Source of the DNA: Helicobacter sp.
GTDB taxonomy: Bacteria; Campylobacterota; Campylobacteria; Campylobacterales; Helicobacteraceae
Direction of reading: 5' to 3'
DNA length: 35,647 bases
NCBI RefSeq assembly: GCF_029067145.1
Contig: NZ_JAIEFA010000067.1
Span: forward strand, 1-35,647
Shown: positions 23,261 to 31,223 of the stretch, piece after piece
Position numbering within the stretch: the stretch's first letter is position 1
Layout: every line of letters starts with the position of its first letter
Program-made: the position numbers and the translations under genes
Notes under the pieces: generated by a model
What the model was told of the DNA's origin: nothing
What the model saw: the letters and a program-made list of their open reading frames with translations, nothing else
Database searches by the model: none

Positions 23261-23908
23261 ATGAAAGATAAGATTATTTTATTTGACTTAGATGGCACAT
23301 TAATTGACTCTACGCAAGCAGTCTATGAGGGCATCTGTAAAGCTTGTGAAGCCCTCAATCACCCTGCTCCAAGTTATGAAAAAGTCAGCTTACAAATTGG
23401 ACACACGCTTGAGGATATGTTTAAAACTTTTGATGTAGAATCCTCCAAGATTCCAGACTTTATCGCAATTTATCGGCAACATTATGGAGAAATTTGCATT
23501 CCTAAAACACATTTGTTAAACAATGCACAACAAGCAATTATAGAAGCACATTCGTTCGCGCATTTAGGAGTTGTAACCACCAAAACAGGCAAATACTCTA
23601 AAATCATCTTAGAACATCTCAAAGTCCTAGAATATTTTACTTGCGTGATTGGTAGAGAAGATGTCAAGGAAGCAAAACCAAGTGCTGAACCTATTTTATT
23701 AGCTCTAAAATCAATGCCAAAGGATATTACAAAAGACCACATTTATATGATTGGGGATACGCCTTTAGATATTCAAGCAGCAAACAATGCGAATATTCAA
23801 AGCATAGGCGTGCTAAGTGGCTATGCGAGTTTGGAGCTATTGCAATCTTATACAAATCACATTGTGAAAGATTCCCTAGAAGCTGTGCGCAAGATTCAAA
23901 CTTTGTAA
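23261..23908 (+). CDS. HAD-family phosphatase (phosphoglycolate-phosphatase-like)
   Basis: A 215-residue haloacid-dehalogenase hydrolase. Motif I is FDLDGTLIDS (nucleophile and acid Asp), motif II is the Thr in GVVTTKTGK, motif III is the Lys in 'EDVKEAKPS', and motif IV is MIGDTPLDIQAA. A small helical cap fills about 15-85, giving the Gph/PGMB subclass. It removes phosphate from a small metabolite, possibly 2-phosphoglycolate; the substrate cannot be read from sequence. C. jejuni also has a HAD gene between lysA and pheA, but here it is divergent from them. Confidence 0.9.
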   Translation: MKDKIILFDLDGTLIDSTQAVYEGICKACEALNHPAPSYEKVSLQIGHTLEDMFKTFDVESSKIPDFIAIYRQHYGEICIPKTHLLNNAQQAIIEAHSFAHLGVVTTKTGKYSKIILEHLKVLEYFTCVIGREDVKEAKPSAEPILLALKSMPKDITKDHIYMIGDTPLDIQAANNANIQSIGVLSGYASLELLQSYTNHIVKDSLEAVRKIQTL

Positions 23909-23926
23909 GCTTGTTATCATACAATC

Positions 23927-23995
23927 CGCGCCGTTGCGAGATTCTGCTTTGAAATCGTGGCGCGCATTTGTCTTTACAAGAATCGTTTGCGATTC
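23927..23995. repeat. Inverted-repeat-rich spacer between convergent HAD and modC genes
   Basis: Within the 181-base spacer, CGCGCC (23927-23932) pairs with GGCGCG (23959-23964), and GAATCG (23980-23985) pairs with CGATTC (23990-23995). The two halves also look like diverged copies of one unit ending in 'ATCGTGGC' and 'TTCGTGGC'. The stretch is richer in G+C than nearby spacers. It may be a decayed dispersed repeat or part of a termination region. Confidence 0.4.
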
Positions 23996-24057
23996 GTGGC
24001 AATTTACAATGGAATCTTAAAAATTAAGGCGAGATTTTAGATTATATTGTTTTGCTA

Positions 24058-24083
24058 GCAAGGACAAGTTGGTGCGTCCTTGC
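24058..24083. terminator. Hairpin between HAD gene and modC
   Basis: A perfect 8-base inverted repeat GCAAGGAC / GTCCTTGC with a 10-base loop lies seven bases beyond the modC stop, between convergent genes. Neither side has a strong T run, so termination is inferred from position and stem rather than from a full intrinsic terminator. Confidence 0.45.
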
Positions 24084-24089
24084 AAAGAA

Positions 24090-24968
24090 TTAAGAATCTA
24101 TTTTTATAAACATTGGATTCCACGCCTTAGAAGCAACTATTACAGAATCTCCACTCTGCAAATTCTTAACTTCCTCTTCACTCGCGGTAATTTGGATAAT
24201 CTCATTACCCACAAGCACACTCACGATATAAACCAATCCATTCTTGCTTACTTCCAATATTGTCCCACTTTGTCGGAACTTCCCACTTGGCAAGCCATTT
24301 AAGAAAACTTCATCAGGAGTTCCTTGCTTGTCAATCTTACCCAATTCTAAATGCACAACAAAGTTTGAGAGAAAAAATACTTCACTAAAATTATGACTAA
24401 CCAAAAAAGTGGTTAGCTTAAAATGCTGATGGATACGCAACAATTCTTCTTGCAATTTACGCGACATTGCAGAATCTAATGCAGAAAATGGCTCATCAAG
24501 CAGCAGGATTTGCGGATTTCTCACCAATGCGCGCGCCAAAGCCACACGTTGTTGTTGCCCACCACTTAACATATTTGGCTTAAACTTACGCAAAGCACAC
24601 AATTCCGTGATTTCTAGCAAAGATTCCACACGCGATTTATCGGCATTTTTTGGCAAAGCAAAACTTAGATTCTCCTCCACGCTCATATTTGGAAATAGCG
24701 CGTAATCCTGAAAGACAAACCCGATTCTACGTTTTTGAGGTGGTAGATTGATTTTTGCACGCGCGTCATACCAAACCTCCCCATTGACTTCAATCACTCC
24801 AGAATCCGGTGAATCTAATCCTGCCAAAATGCGTAGAATCGTAGTTTTCCCTGCTCCACTTTTGCCAAAAAATGTAATAAGATTTTGGGGTGTTAGCTCA
24901 CAACGAACCTGCAAAGTCAAATCGCCCTGCGCACTATGGAGCTGTTTTTCAAAATCCAAAAATATCAT
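24090..24968 (-). CDS. modC: Molybdate ABC transporter ATP-binding protein
   Basis: A 292-residue ATPase. Walker A is GKSGAGKTT (about 35-43), the signature is LSGGQQQRVALARAL, and Walker B is ILLLDEPFSALD with 'VSHN' as the switch. The last 65 residues form one TOBE/Mop-like domain (from about GTILEVSKNG), the regulatory molybdate-binding part of ModC. It energises uptake through ModB. The start overlaps the modB stop (ATGA). Sulfate or iron ABC ATPases look alike, but context fixes the assignment. Confidence 0.94.
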   Translation of the reverse strand: MIFLDFEKQLHSAQGDLTLQVRCELTPQNLITFFGKSGAGKTTILRILAGLDSPDSGVIEVNGEVWYDARAKINLPPQKRRIGFVFQDYALFPNMSVEENLSFALPKNADKSRVESLLEITELCALRKFKPNMLSGGQQQRVALARALVRNPQILLLDEPFSALDSAMSRKLQEELLRIHQHFKLTTFLVSHNFSEVFFLSNFVVHLELGKIDKQGTPDEVFLNGLPSGKFRQSGTILEVSKNGLVYIVSVLVGNEIIQITASEEEVKNLQSGDSVIVASKAWNPMFIKIDS

Positions 24969-25639
24969 TTCGCACTTCTTTTGTTAAGATAAAAAGTAAG
25001 GAGTAAAATAGAAAAAGTGATGACAAACAAACTCAAGGCATATTGGTGTGCCAATGCATAATTTAGAGATTCCACTTCGTCATAAATCGCGATACTAGCC
25101 ACGCGCGTTTGCCCTTGAATATTGCCTCCAATCATCATCACAACGCCAAATTCTCCAATCGTATGCGCAAAGGTTACAACTACTCCTACAAGCACGGAAC
25201 GTGAAATATTGGGCAACAATACAGAATAAAGAATCCTAAAACGACTTTTTCCAAGCGTCAAAGCCGCTTCAAAGAGTGATTTGGGTAGAGCCGCAAAACC
25301 TGCTTGAATAGGATTTACCATAAAAGGTAGCGAAAAAATCACAGAACCAACAATCAAACCTTCAAAACTAAAAACAAGCTTGAGATTGAAAACATCTAAT
25401 AAAAATTTTCCCAAAGGACTTTGCGGGCTAAAGGTAATCAAAAGATAGAATCCAAGCACACTAGGAGGCAACACGAGAGGCATAGAAACAACTGCTTCCA
25501 AAATCGGTGCGATTCTACTTCGCGTAAAAGCCAAAAAATAACCCAATGGAATCGCAAGTAATAGCAAGATAAAAGTCGTAAGAAATGCAACCTTAAAAGT
25601 CAAAAGCATTGTGATTGCAAAATCATTCAAATTCTCCAC
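24965..25639 (-). CDS. modB: Molybdate ABC transporter permease
   Basis: A 224-residue inner-membrane protein with about five to six hydrophobic segments. The cytoplasmic EAA loop reads EAALTLGKSRFRILYSVLLP, the contact site for ModC. 'MPLVLPPSVLGFYLL' and 'THTIGEFGVVMMIGG'-like segments (here AHTIGEFGVVMMIGG) are characteristic of ModB. It lies 19 bases after the TOBE protein and overlaps modC by four bases. Confidence 0.95.
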   Translation of the reverse strand: MENLNDFAITMLLTFKVAFLTTFILLLLAIPLGYFLAFTRSRIAPILEAVVSMPLVLPPSVLGFYLLITFSPQSPLGKFLLDVFNLKLVFSFEGLIVGSVIFSLPFMVNPIQAGFAALPKSLFEAALTLGKSRFRILYSVLLPNISRSVLVGVVVTFAHTIGEFGVVMMIGGNIQGQTRVASIAIYDEVESLNYALAHQYALSLFVITFSILLLTFYLNKRSAK

Positions 25640-25658
25640 CTTCCACTCCTTTGTATTC

Positions 25659-26156
25659 CTATTGCTGCCTTAGATTGTAAATTTTTGTATCAAAAAAGAG
25701 CATAATCTCATTCTCGGGAATGTGCCAAAAGACAGAATCTCCTACTTTAAGCCCATTTTGCTCCACAAAATCCAAAGCGCAAAGCACATCAATCGTGCCG
25801 TTTTCTGCATAATTTGAAGCAAGTGTCAAACGCGCAAGAATACTATCTTGAGTAATTTTTAAAATTTCAGCCCTAAAAGTATTGTGTATGCCTTTTAATT
25901 CTGTCGCTACGATGATATTGTTTTCTTTGAATCCTAATTGCAGGGGCTGATGTAACAAATGAGAAACAAATGCGGAATCTTCTAGCAGTAGCACAAAAAG
26001 ATGACTTTGAGATTCCACATTTTGTGCTACTTCTTGTGTTGGTTGAAACCTTTGCGGACTAGAAATAGAATCCAAACGCACAAAAAGGCGTAAAATGCCT
26101 TTTTGCTCGGTAAAAGACTCTAAGATTCCGTGTAATTTATTCAACGCTATAACCAA
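25659..26156 (-). CDS. TOBE-domain protein of the molybdate operon (possible molybdate-binding regulator)
   Basis: A roughly 165-residue soluble protein. The C-terminal part (about 90-160) reads as one TOBE/Mop domain, e.g. 'GIHNTFRAEILKI' and 'LKVGDSVFWHIPENEIML'. The N-terminal half (about 5-85) is less clear but may be a second, diverged copy. C. jejuni has a comparable gene (Cj0302c) between modA and modB. The annotated start is TTG at 26156, overlapping modA by 20 bases; an in-frame TTG at 26144 is equally plausible and overlaps less. Neither has a good ribosome site, so coupling to modA translation is likely. Molybdate storage or sensing is inference. Confidence 0.8.
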   Translation of the reverse strand: MVIALNKLHGILESFTEQKGILRLFVRLDSISSPQRFQPTQEVAQNVESQSHLFVLLLEDSAFVSHLLHQPLQLGFKENNIIVATELKGIHNTFRAEILKITQDSILARLTLASNYAENGTIDVLCALDFVEQNGLKVGDSVFWHIPENEIMLFFDTKIYNLRQQ

Positions 26157-26898
26157 ATTTTAGAAATTTTTCTTTTGCCTCTTTGCCTAAAATATAAGCT
26201 TTAAAATCTTTTGCAAGTTTAGAATCTTTCCCATAATTTGGAATCACAAGTGCTTGATTAATTGGTTGATAAAGGCTTTCATCAATGCTTACATAACTCA
26301 TTTCTTTTGTGTGGATTCCACCTTCTCCAAGCATTGAAAGCGCAGTGAAGCCTACCTCTGCATTTTTGGATTCTACATAAGTTGTCGCCGCACCGATACT
26401 TTCACCTGTTACAAATTTGGATTCTACCTTATCCAGCATTTTTGTAGCAGTCAGTGCTTCCACAGAAGCCCTACCATAAGGTGCTACCTTTGGATTTGGA
26501 ATAGAAATATGCGTAATTTTAGGATTCAAAATATCTTTAAATTCTTTGAGTTTAAAATTCTCATTATTGCTCCAAAGCACCAATTTACCTTTTGCGTAGA
26601 TTTCTTCTTTTGCAGGTGCAAGCTTTTCTTCATATAATTTTGCAGGATAACTTACATCTGCAGCAACAAACAAATGAATGGGGGCTCCATTTTTAATCTG
26701 CGCATAAGCCTTGCCACTTGAAATATATGAAATCTCAATCTTATCCTCTGGCTTATTTTTCAAAAAATCATTCTTGATTTCTTCTAATACATACTTAAGC
26801 GACGCCGCGCCCAAAACTTTAATTTCCTCTGCTTGCGCACTTAAGGATAAGATTAACCCACAAACTCCAGCAATCAAAAACTTTTTTGTAAAATTCAT
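26137..26898 (-). CDS. modA: Molybdate ABC transporter substrate-binding protein
   Basis: A 253-residue periplasmic protein with signal peptide MNFTKKFLIAGVCGLILSLSAQA. The mature start 'EEIKVLGAASLKYVLEEI' matches the ModA opening 'VFAAASL'. 'SYISSGKAYAQIKNGAP', 'HLFVAADVSYPAKL' and 'PNPKVAPYGRASVEAL' are classic ModA segments around the oxyanion pocket. It hands molybdate (or tungstate) to ModB. It follows modE by nine bases in the same transcript. Confidence 0.96.
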   Translation of the reverse strand: MNFTKKFLIAGVCGLILSLSAQAEEIKVLGAASLKYVLEEIKNDFLKNKPEDKIEISYISSGKAYAQIKNGAPIHLFVAADVSYPAKLYEEKLAPAKEEIYAKGKLVLWSNNENFKLKEFKDILNPKITHISIPNPKVAPYGRASVEALTATKMLDKVESKFVTGESIGAATTYVESKNAEVGFTALSMLGEGGIHTKEMSYVSIDESLYQPINQALVIPNYGKDSKLAKDFKAYILGKEAKEKFLKFGYSVE

Positions 26899-26907
26899 TT
26901 TTTCTCC

Positions 26908-27708
26908 TTAAATACCTAAAATTACATTGTTGGATTTGAATCCAAACCAAACTTTTTGCCCTACTTTTAATGCAAGATTCTTTTGGGATTCTTCCGTAAT
27001 CACCGCGGAGAATCTTGCATTTTCACATTCCATTTCTATTTCACAATTTACTGCACCATCTGTGATATGCTTTATCACACCGCCAATACAATTCTGCATA
27101 GAAGTGCCTTTGGGCTCTTCGCTAAAGACTACAATCCAATTCGCCTTAATCAGCGCATAGGCTTTCAAACCAACCTTTAGCCCCAAATCCTTAAGAGAAT
27201 GCAAAGTAATCGTGCTAGAAATACGCATAGAATCATTGATTTTTAACACCACTTCAGCATTGACTTTGCCCTCTGTAATGGACACAATCTCACCAAACAA
27301 CTGATTTCTTGCACTCGTTTTAATCATAAATCTCCTTTTAGCACTATCACTCCAATTGGAATAATCCATTATGGAATCCCAATCGTTTAAATTGCCTTCA
27401 AAAAGTGTAAAAAGCTCTTGTTGGACGCGTTCCATTTCGCGAAAGATTCGGATTGCTTCTAATCCTTTTTGTGTAATTTGTGTGCCACCACCGCCTTTGC
27501 CGCCTGTTACACGCACAACTAAAGGCTCATTTGCGACATTATTCATCAAATCAATGCTATCCCACGCAGCTTTATAGCTCATTCGCATTTCTTTTGCTGC
27601 TTTGGAAATAGAACCACTTTGAGCAATTCGCTCTAGCAATTCTACCTTGCCGTGCCCTAAGAAATTCTTGCCCTGCTCTTTAACCCAAAGCCTTCCTTGC
27701 ACTCTCAT
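26908..27708 (-). CDS. modE: ModE molybdate-responsive transcription regulator
   Basis: A 266-residue regulator with an N-terminal LysR-like winged helix (about 20-110, 'SGSISKAAKEMRMSYKAAWDSIDLMNN' region) and tandem TOBE domains (about 133-195 and 203-265). The SARNQLFGEI motif at the domain junction is the ModE molybdate-binding signature, so this is the full metal-sensing form. It is the first gene of modE-modA-TOBE-modB-modC. A candidate ModE operator lies just upstream, suggesting autoregulation by molybdate. Confidence 0.95.
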   Translation of the reverse strand: MRVQGRLWVKEQGKNFLGHGKVELLERIAQSGSISKAAKEMRMSYKAAWDSIDLMNNVANEPLVVRVTGGKGGGGTQITQKGLEAIRIFREMERVQQELFTLFEGNLNDWDSIMDYSNWSDSAKRRFMIKTSARNQLFGEIVSITEGKVNAEVVLKINDSMRISSTITLHSLKDLGLKVGLKAYALIKANWIVVFSEEPKGTSMQNCIGGVIKHITDGAVNCEIEMECENARFSAVITEESQKNLALKVGQKVWFGFKSNNVILGI

Positions 27709-27767
27709 TTTAAGCCTCCAAACTCAAATCATTTCGCTTTTTTGCCTGAATCTCCAAACGAAACTAG

Positions 27768-27793
27768 CGAATTATATTTTAATATATAACGAT
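27768..27793. promoter_or_regulatory. Candidate ModE operator in the modE/leuD divergent spacer
   Basis: The segment contains ATATAACGAT on the right and CGAATTATAT on the left, separated by a few bases. E. coli ModE binds an inverted repeat built from CGTTATAT/ATATAACG half-sites. The right half matches exactly and the left half imperfectly. It lies 60 to 85 bases before the modE start, where bound ModE-molybdate could repress the mod operon. Confidence 0.55.
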
Positions 27794-27824
27794 TGTCAAT
27801 ACCTAAAATTTAGATTCGCTTTGC

Positions 27825-27830
27825 TATAAT
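27825..27830 (+). promoter_or_regulatory. Extended -10 promoter of leuDB
   Basis: TTTGCTATAAT is a textbook epsilonproteobacterial extended -10. It lies 34 bases before the leuD ATG and upstream of the ribosome site AAGGGGA. The candidate ModE site lies about 30 bases further upstream. Confidence 0.65.
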
Positions 27831-27863
27831 ACGCGTTATTTTTATGAATTTTAAGGGGATTTT

Positions 27864-28364
27864 ATGCAAAAGCAATTTAGCGGTAAGGCGTGGAAGTTTG
27901 GAGATAATATTGATACAGACTTAATCATTGCTGCAAGATACTTAAATACAAGTGATACAGCGATTCTAGCTTCGCATTTAATGGAAGATGCGCGTGCGGG
28001 ATTCGTCAATGAAATCAGTCAAGGCGACATCATCGTAGGGGGTGAAAATTTTGGCTGCGGTTCTAGCCGAGAACACGCTCCTGTAGCGATTAAAGAGGCA
28101 GGGATTAGCGCGGTAATTGCCAAGAGTTATGCAAGAATCTTTTATCGCAATGCCTTTAATACAGGCTTGCCAATCTTAGAGATTCAAGAAGCAGATTCCA
28201 TTAAGGAAGGAGATACATTAGAAATAGACTTGCCTAACGGGGTAATTAAGAATCTCACCCAACAATGCACCTATCCATTTGCTCCGATTCCACCTTTTAT
28301 GCTTGAATTATTGACAAGTGGCGGGTTAATCCCCTATGCCAAAGCGCAAAATCTAACCAAATAA
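27864..28364 (+). CDS. leuD: 3-isopropylmalate dehydratase small subunit
   Basis: A 166-residue swivel domain of isopropylmalate isomerase. 'GDNIDTDLIIAARYL' opens it, and GCGSSREHAPVAIKEAG is the substrate-loop signature. It needs the [4Fe-4S] large subunit LeuC to convert 2- to 3-isopropylmalate in leucine synthesis. At 166 residues it is of the short archaeal/epsilon type rather than the roughly 200-residue enterobacterial type. leuC is not in the window; leuB follows after 20 bases. Confidence 0.96.
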   Translation: MQKQFSGKAWKFGDNIDTDLIIAARYLNTSDTAILASHLMEDARAGFVNEISQGDIIVGGENFGCGSSREHAPVAIKEAGISAVIAKSYARIFYRNAFNTGLPILEIQEADSIKEGDTLEIDLPNGVIKNLTQQCTYPFAPIPPFMLELLTSGGLIPYAKAQNLTK

Positions 28365-28384
28365 TCTTTATAAAAAGGCAAAAA

Positions 28385-29446
28385 ATGACAACTTACAAGA
28401 TTGCTGTTATCAAAGGAGACGGAATCGGTCCAGAAATCGTCAATGAGGCGATTAAAATATTAAAAATTACTGCACAAAAGTTTAATTTTGCACTTCATTT
28501 TGAAGACTTTTTGATGGGAGGTATTGCGTATGATTTGACACAAAATCCACTTCCTGAAGAAACGATTGCGGGTTGTTTAGCATCTGATGCAACTCTCTTT
28601 GGTGCAATCGGTGGTGAAAAATGGGATAATCTACCGCGCGAACTTAGACCCGAGAGCGGACTTTTGCGTTTAAGAAAAAGCCTAGAAGTTTTTGCAAATT
28701 TCCGTCCAGCAAAAGTTTATAATGAACTCCTTGAAGCAAGCACTTTAAAGCCCGAAATCGTGCAAGGAGTAGATATACTTGTCGTGCGAGAACTCATCGG
28801 GGGAATCTATTTTGGCACTCCAAAGGGACGCGATAAGAATCGTGGCTATAACACAATGGTATATAGCGTAGAAGAAGTTAAAAGAATCGCACACACAGCA
28901 TTTAAAGCCGCACAAAAAAGAAGTAAGAAAGTTTGCTCTGTGGATAAAGCAAATGTGCTAGATGTCAGCCAACTATGGCGAGAAGTCGTTAGCGAAGTAG
29001 CAAAAGAATATCCCGATGTGGAACTTAGCAATATGTATGTAGATAACGCGGCAATGCAGTTGATTCGCAATCCTAAGCAGTTTGATGTGATTTTGACAGG
29101 CAATCTTTTTGGAGATATTTTGAGTGATGAGGCAAGTATGCTTAGTGGTTCTATCGGTTTATTGCCCTCTGCATCTATCGGCGGAAAGGCTGCCATTTAC
29201 GAGCCAATTCACGGAAGTGCTCCCGATATTGCAGGACTTGGAATCGCAAATCCAATCGCTACAATTGCAAGTGCTGCGATGATGTTGCGCTATTCTTTAG
29301 GGGAAATAAGAGCAGCAGATGCGATAGACTATGCGATTGAAGCGGTGCTAAAAGAAGGTTATCGCACAAAAGATATTGCAAATTTCGGTGCTAAGGAAGT
29401 TTGCTCGTGTGAGCGTATGGGCAGCGTGATTGCAGAACATATTTAA
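28385..29446 (+). CDS. leuB: 3-isopropylmalate dehydrogenase
   Basis: A 353-residue NAD-dependent decarboxylating dehydrogenase that turns 3-isopropylmalate to 2-oxoisocaproate. It has the opening 'IAVIKGDGIGPEIV', the substrate motif 'LLRLRKSLEVFANFRP', the catalytic Tyr region 'RGYNTMVYS', Lys in 'SVDKANVLD', the metal-binding aspartates in GNLFGDILSDEAS, and NAD loop 'EPIHGSAPDIAGLGIANP'. All are consistent with a working enzyme. Confidence 0.97.
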   Translation: MTTYKIAVIKGDGIGPEIVNEAIKILKITAQKFNFALHFEDFLMGGIAYDLTQNPLPEETIAGCLASDATLFGAIGGEKWDNLPRELRPESGLLRLRKSLEVFANFRPAKVYNELLEASTLKPEIVQGVDILVVRELIGGIYFGTPKGRDKNRGYNTMVYSVEEVKRIAHTAFKAAQKRSKKVCSVDKANVLDVSQLWREVVSEVAKEYPDVELSNMYVDNAAMQLIRNPKQFDVILTGNLFGDILSDEASMLSGSIGLLPSASIGGKAAIYEPIHGSAPDIAGLGIANPIATIASAAMMLRYSLGEIRAADAIDYAIEAVLKEGYRTKDIANFGAKEVCSCERMGSVIAEHI

Positions 29447-29454
29447 ACCCCGAT

Positions 29455-29481
29455 GAGGAAACGCGTTTTAAAGCTTTCCTC
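29455..29481. terminator. Possible bidirectional hairpin between leuB and the MFS gene
   Basis: GAGGAAA (29455-29461) and TTTCCTC (29475-29481) form a perfect 7-base inverted repeat in the 21-base convergent gap and the 3' end of the MFS gene. There is no clear T tract on either side, so this is tentative. Confidence 0.35.
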
Positions 29482-30664
29482 CAGCCACAATTTTATTATT
29501 AAAAAACATTCTATAATAAATATAAACACAAAGTGCAATTCCCGCACCCACAAATCCAAGATTTGCAATCCCTAAATACTGAATCACGATTCCACCTATA
29601 AATGCTCCACTTCCGATACCGACATTATAAATTCCAGAAAACATTGACATTGCCACAGCAGTGCCAACAGGAACTAATTGTAATACTTTTGCTTGGAGGG
29701 TAAGATTAAATAATGTAATACACAAGCCCCAAAGCACACAAATCAATAATGCCCCAAAAAGACTAAATTTCGCTCCAATCAAACTTATAAGCGCAATAAA
29801 AATCCCAAAAATTGCAAAATTTAAGAAAAATGTCTTGTATGTATTATAATATTTAGAAAATACAAAACTTCCCACAAAACCAATACCCCCAAAGACAATC
29901 AATACCATTGTAATAACATTTTCTCCAAAATTCGCATACTGCATTAAAAAGGGTTCAATATAGCTATACACAATAAAATGTGCGCTAACTAGGCAAAGTG
30001 TGATTCCATAGATTCCAAGTAATTGTGGAGTTTTGAGGAGTTTTGGCAAGCTTCTAGGAGAAATTGCGCCTCCGCTAGGTATTTTAGGCAAACTCTTAAC
30101 CAAAACCAAAAGAAGCAGAAATGCAGCGATTCCAATGCTTAAAAAACTAATCCTCCAACCTAAATGCAATCCAATCACTCTTCCTAAAGGCAATCCAGCA
30201 ATTAATGCAATACTTGTACCTGTCGCAATGCAACTAAGTGCTACACTTTCCTTACCTTTAGGGGCTACGCGCACTGCCATTGGAGTAGCAATAGACCAAA
30301 ATAATGCGTGCGCACAAGCAACTCCAATTCTAGATAGCATTAATGTCCAATATCCACTAGATAGTGCAGAGCCAATATGGCTCAAAACAAAAAGCCCAAC
30401 AACGAAGAGTAGAAGCCGTTTCATTTCAAAGCGAGAACAAGCCAACATCAAAGGCAATGACGCAAGTGCCACCACCCAAGCATAAAGGCTAATTAAAAAC
30501 CCAGCTTCCGCCTCGCTTACACCAAAATCCTTTGCAATCAAACTCAAAAGACCTATGGGAACAAACTCTGAAGTATTAAATATAAATGCCACAAGACTAA
30601 TGGCAATAACAGCCAGCCACATTTTCCAATGATAAGTTGAATGATTTGCTTGAGAATCCTGCAT
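29468..30664 (-). CDS. MFS transporter of the DHA1 / sugar-efflux (SotB/AraJ-like) type
   Basis: A 398-residue protein with 12 predicted membrane segments in two halves. After helix 1 comes 'NTSEFVPIGLLSLIAKDFGVSEAEAGFLIS', the opening typical of SotB, AraJ and related efflux carriers. Motif A-like loop 'LMLACSRFEMKRLLL' follows helix 2. I use the start MQDSQANHS at 30664 because GGAGG lies five bases before it; the frame stays open five more codons. Proton-driven export of sugars or drugs is the family role. The substrate is unknown. H. pylori has a comparable annotated sugar efflux protein. Confidence 0.88.
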   Translation of the reverse strand: MQDSQANHSTYHWKMWLAVIAISLVAFIFNTSEFVPIGLLSLIAKDFGVSEAEAGFLISLYAWVVALASLPLMLACSRFEMKRLLLFVVGLFVLSHIGSALSSGYWTLMLSRIGVACAHALFWSIATPMAVRVAPKGKESVALSCIATGTSIALIAGLPLGRVIGLHLGWRISFLSIGIAAFLLLLVLVKSLPKIPSGGAISPRSLPKLLKTPQLLGIYGITLCLVSAHFIVYSYIEPFLMQYANFGENVITMVLIVFGGIGFVGSFVFSKYYNTYKTFFLNFAIFGIFIALISLIGAKFSLFGALLICVLWGLCITLFNLTLQAKVLQLVPVGTAVAMSMFSGIYNVGIGSGAFIGGIVIQYLGIANLGFVGAGIALCVYIYYRMFFNNKIVAGGKL

Positions 30665-30728
30665 AATTCCTCCAAACAAAGTATGTAATGGAACTTTAGC
30701 CCACCAAGGCTAGAATAATCAATAGATT

Positions 30729-31223
30729 TTAATTAATGGATTTTTGAATAAAATATTCTTGTGTAACGCAAATAGAATCCTCCCCAATTTCTACCAATGC
30801 TTCACTTTGATAACGTCCTTCCTTTTGCACTTCAAAGCTTTGGCTTTGCCACAAACCCTCAACCAATTCACCCTCCCCTAGATTCTTATCCTCTTTAATT
30901 GTATTTGGTCGTGTAAGAAAAAAACTTACTTTAGCATCTGTTTCTATCTTGCCATTTTTTTTATTACTCAAGCGTAAAAAGATTTGGCGAAAACTCTTTG
31001 TGTCTTGCTGCAATGCACCTTCAAAAGAAACATTATATTTATTCAAAAATGATTCGCGGCTTTTGACAATCTCGTTAATATTTGCGTCAATCTCTTGCGA
31101 ACTGCGTTGGCATATACTTTGCAATTCAACAGGATTCATAACTGCCACTTTAATAGTTAGCACAATAAGCCCTACAACAACCATTGCAAGCAAAAAGATT
31201 CCAAAAGGCCAATAATTTTTCAT
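30729..31223 (-). CDS. FixH/CcoH-family protein of the cbb3 oxidase cluster
   Basis: A 164-residue protein that begins MKNYWPFGIFLLAMVVVG, the single N-terminal membrane helix typical of FixH, followed by 'LTIKVAVMNPVEL'. The periplasmic domain (about 36-164) contains a beta-rich FixH-type fold with 'FLTRPNTIKEDKN' and a late 'GLWQSQSFEVQKEGRYQ'. FixH/CcoH aids assembly and stability of cbb3 oxidase in other bacteria. The start overlaps the upstream gene (ATGA). It is the last gene of the cco cluster. Confidence 0.75.
   Translation of the reverse strand: MKNYWPFGIFLLAMVVVGLIVLTIKVAVMNPVELQSICQRSSQEIDANINEIVKSRESFLNKYNVSFEGALQQDTKSFRQIFLRLSNKKNGKIETDAKVSFFLTRPNTIKEDKNLGEGELVEGLWQSQSFEVQKEGRYQSEALVEIGEDSICVTQEYFIQKSIN

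Noticed and set aside
23727..24002. 91-codon minus-strand frame over the 3' end of the HAD gene and the following spacer
   Set aside because: No recognisable domain and many Cys/Ser/Lys typical of shadow frames. It covers the inverted-repeat spacer and has no ribosome site I can see.
30033..30485. 150-codon plus-strand frame antisense to the MFS gene
   Set aside because: A long antisense frame over a hydrophobic protein is expected from codon composition. No domain or ribosome site.
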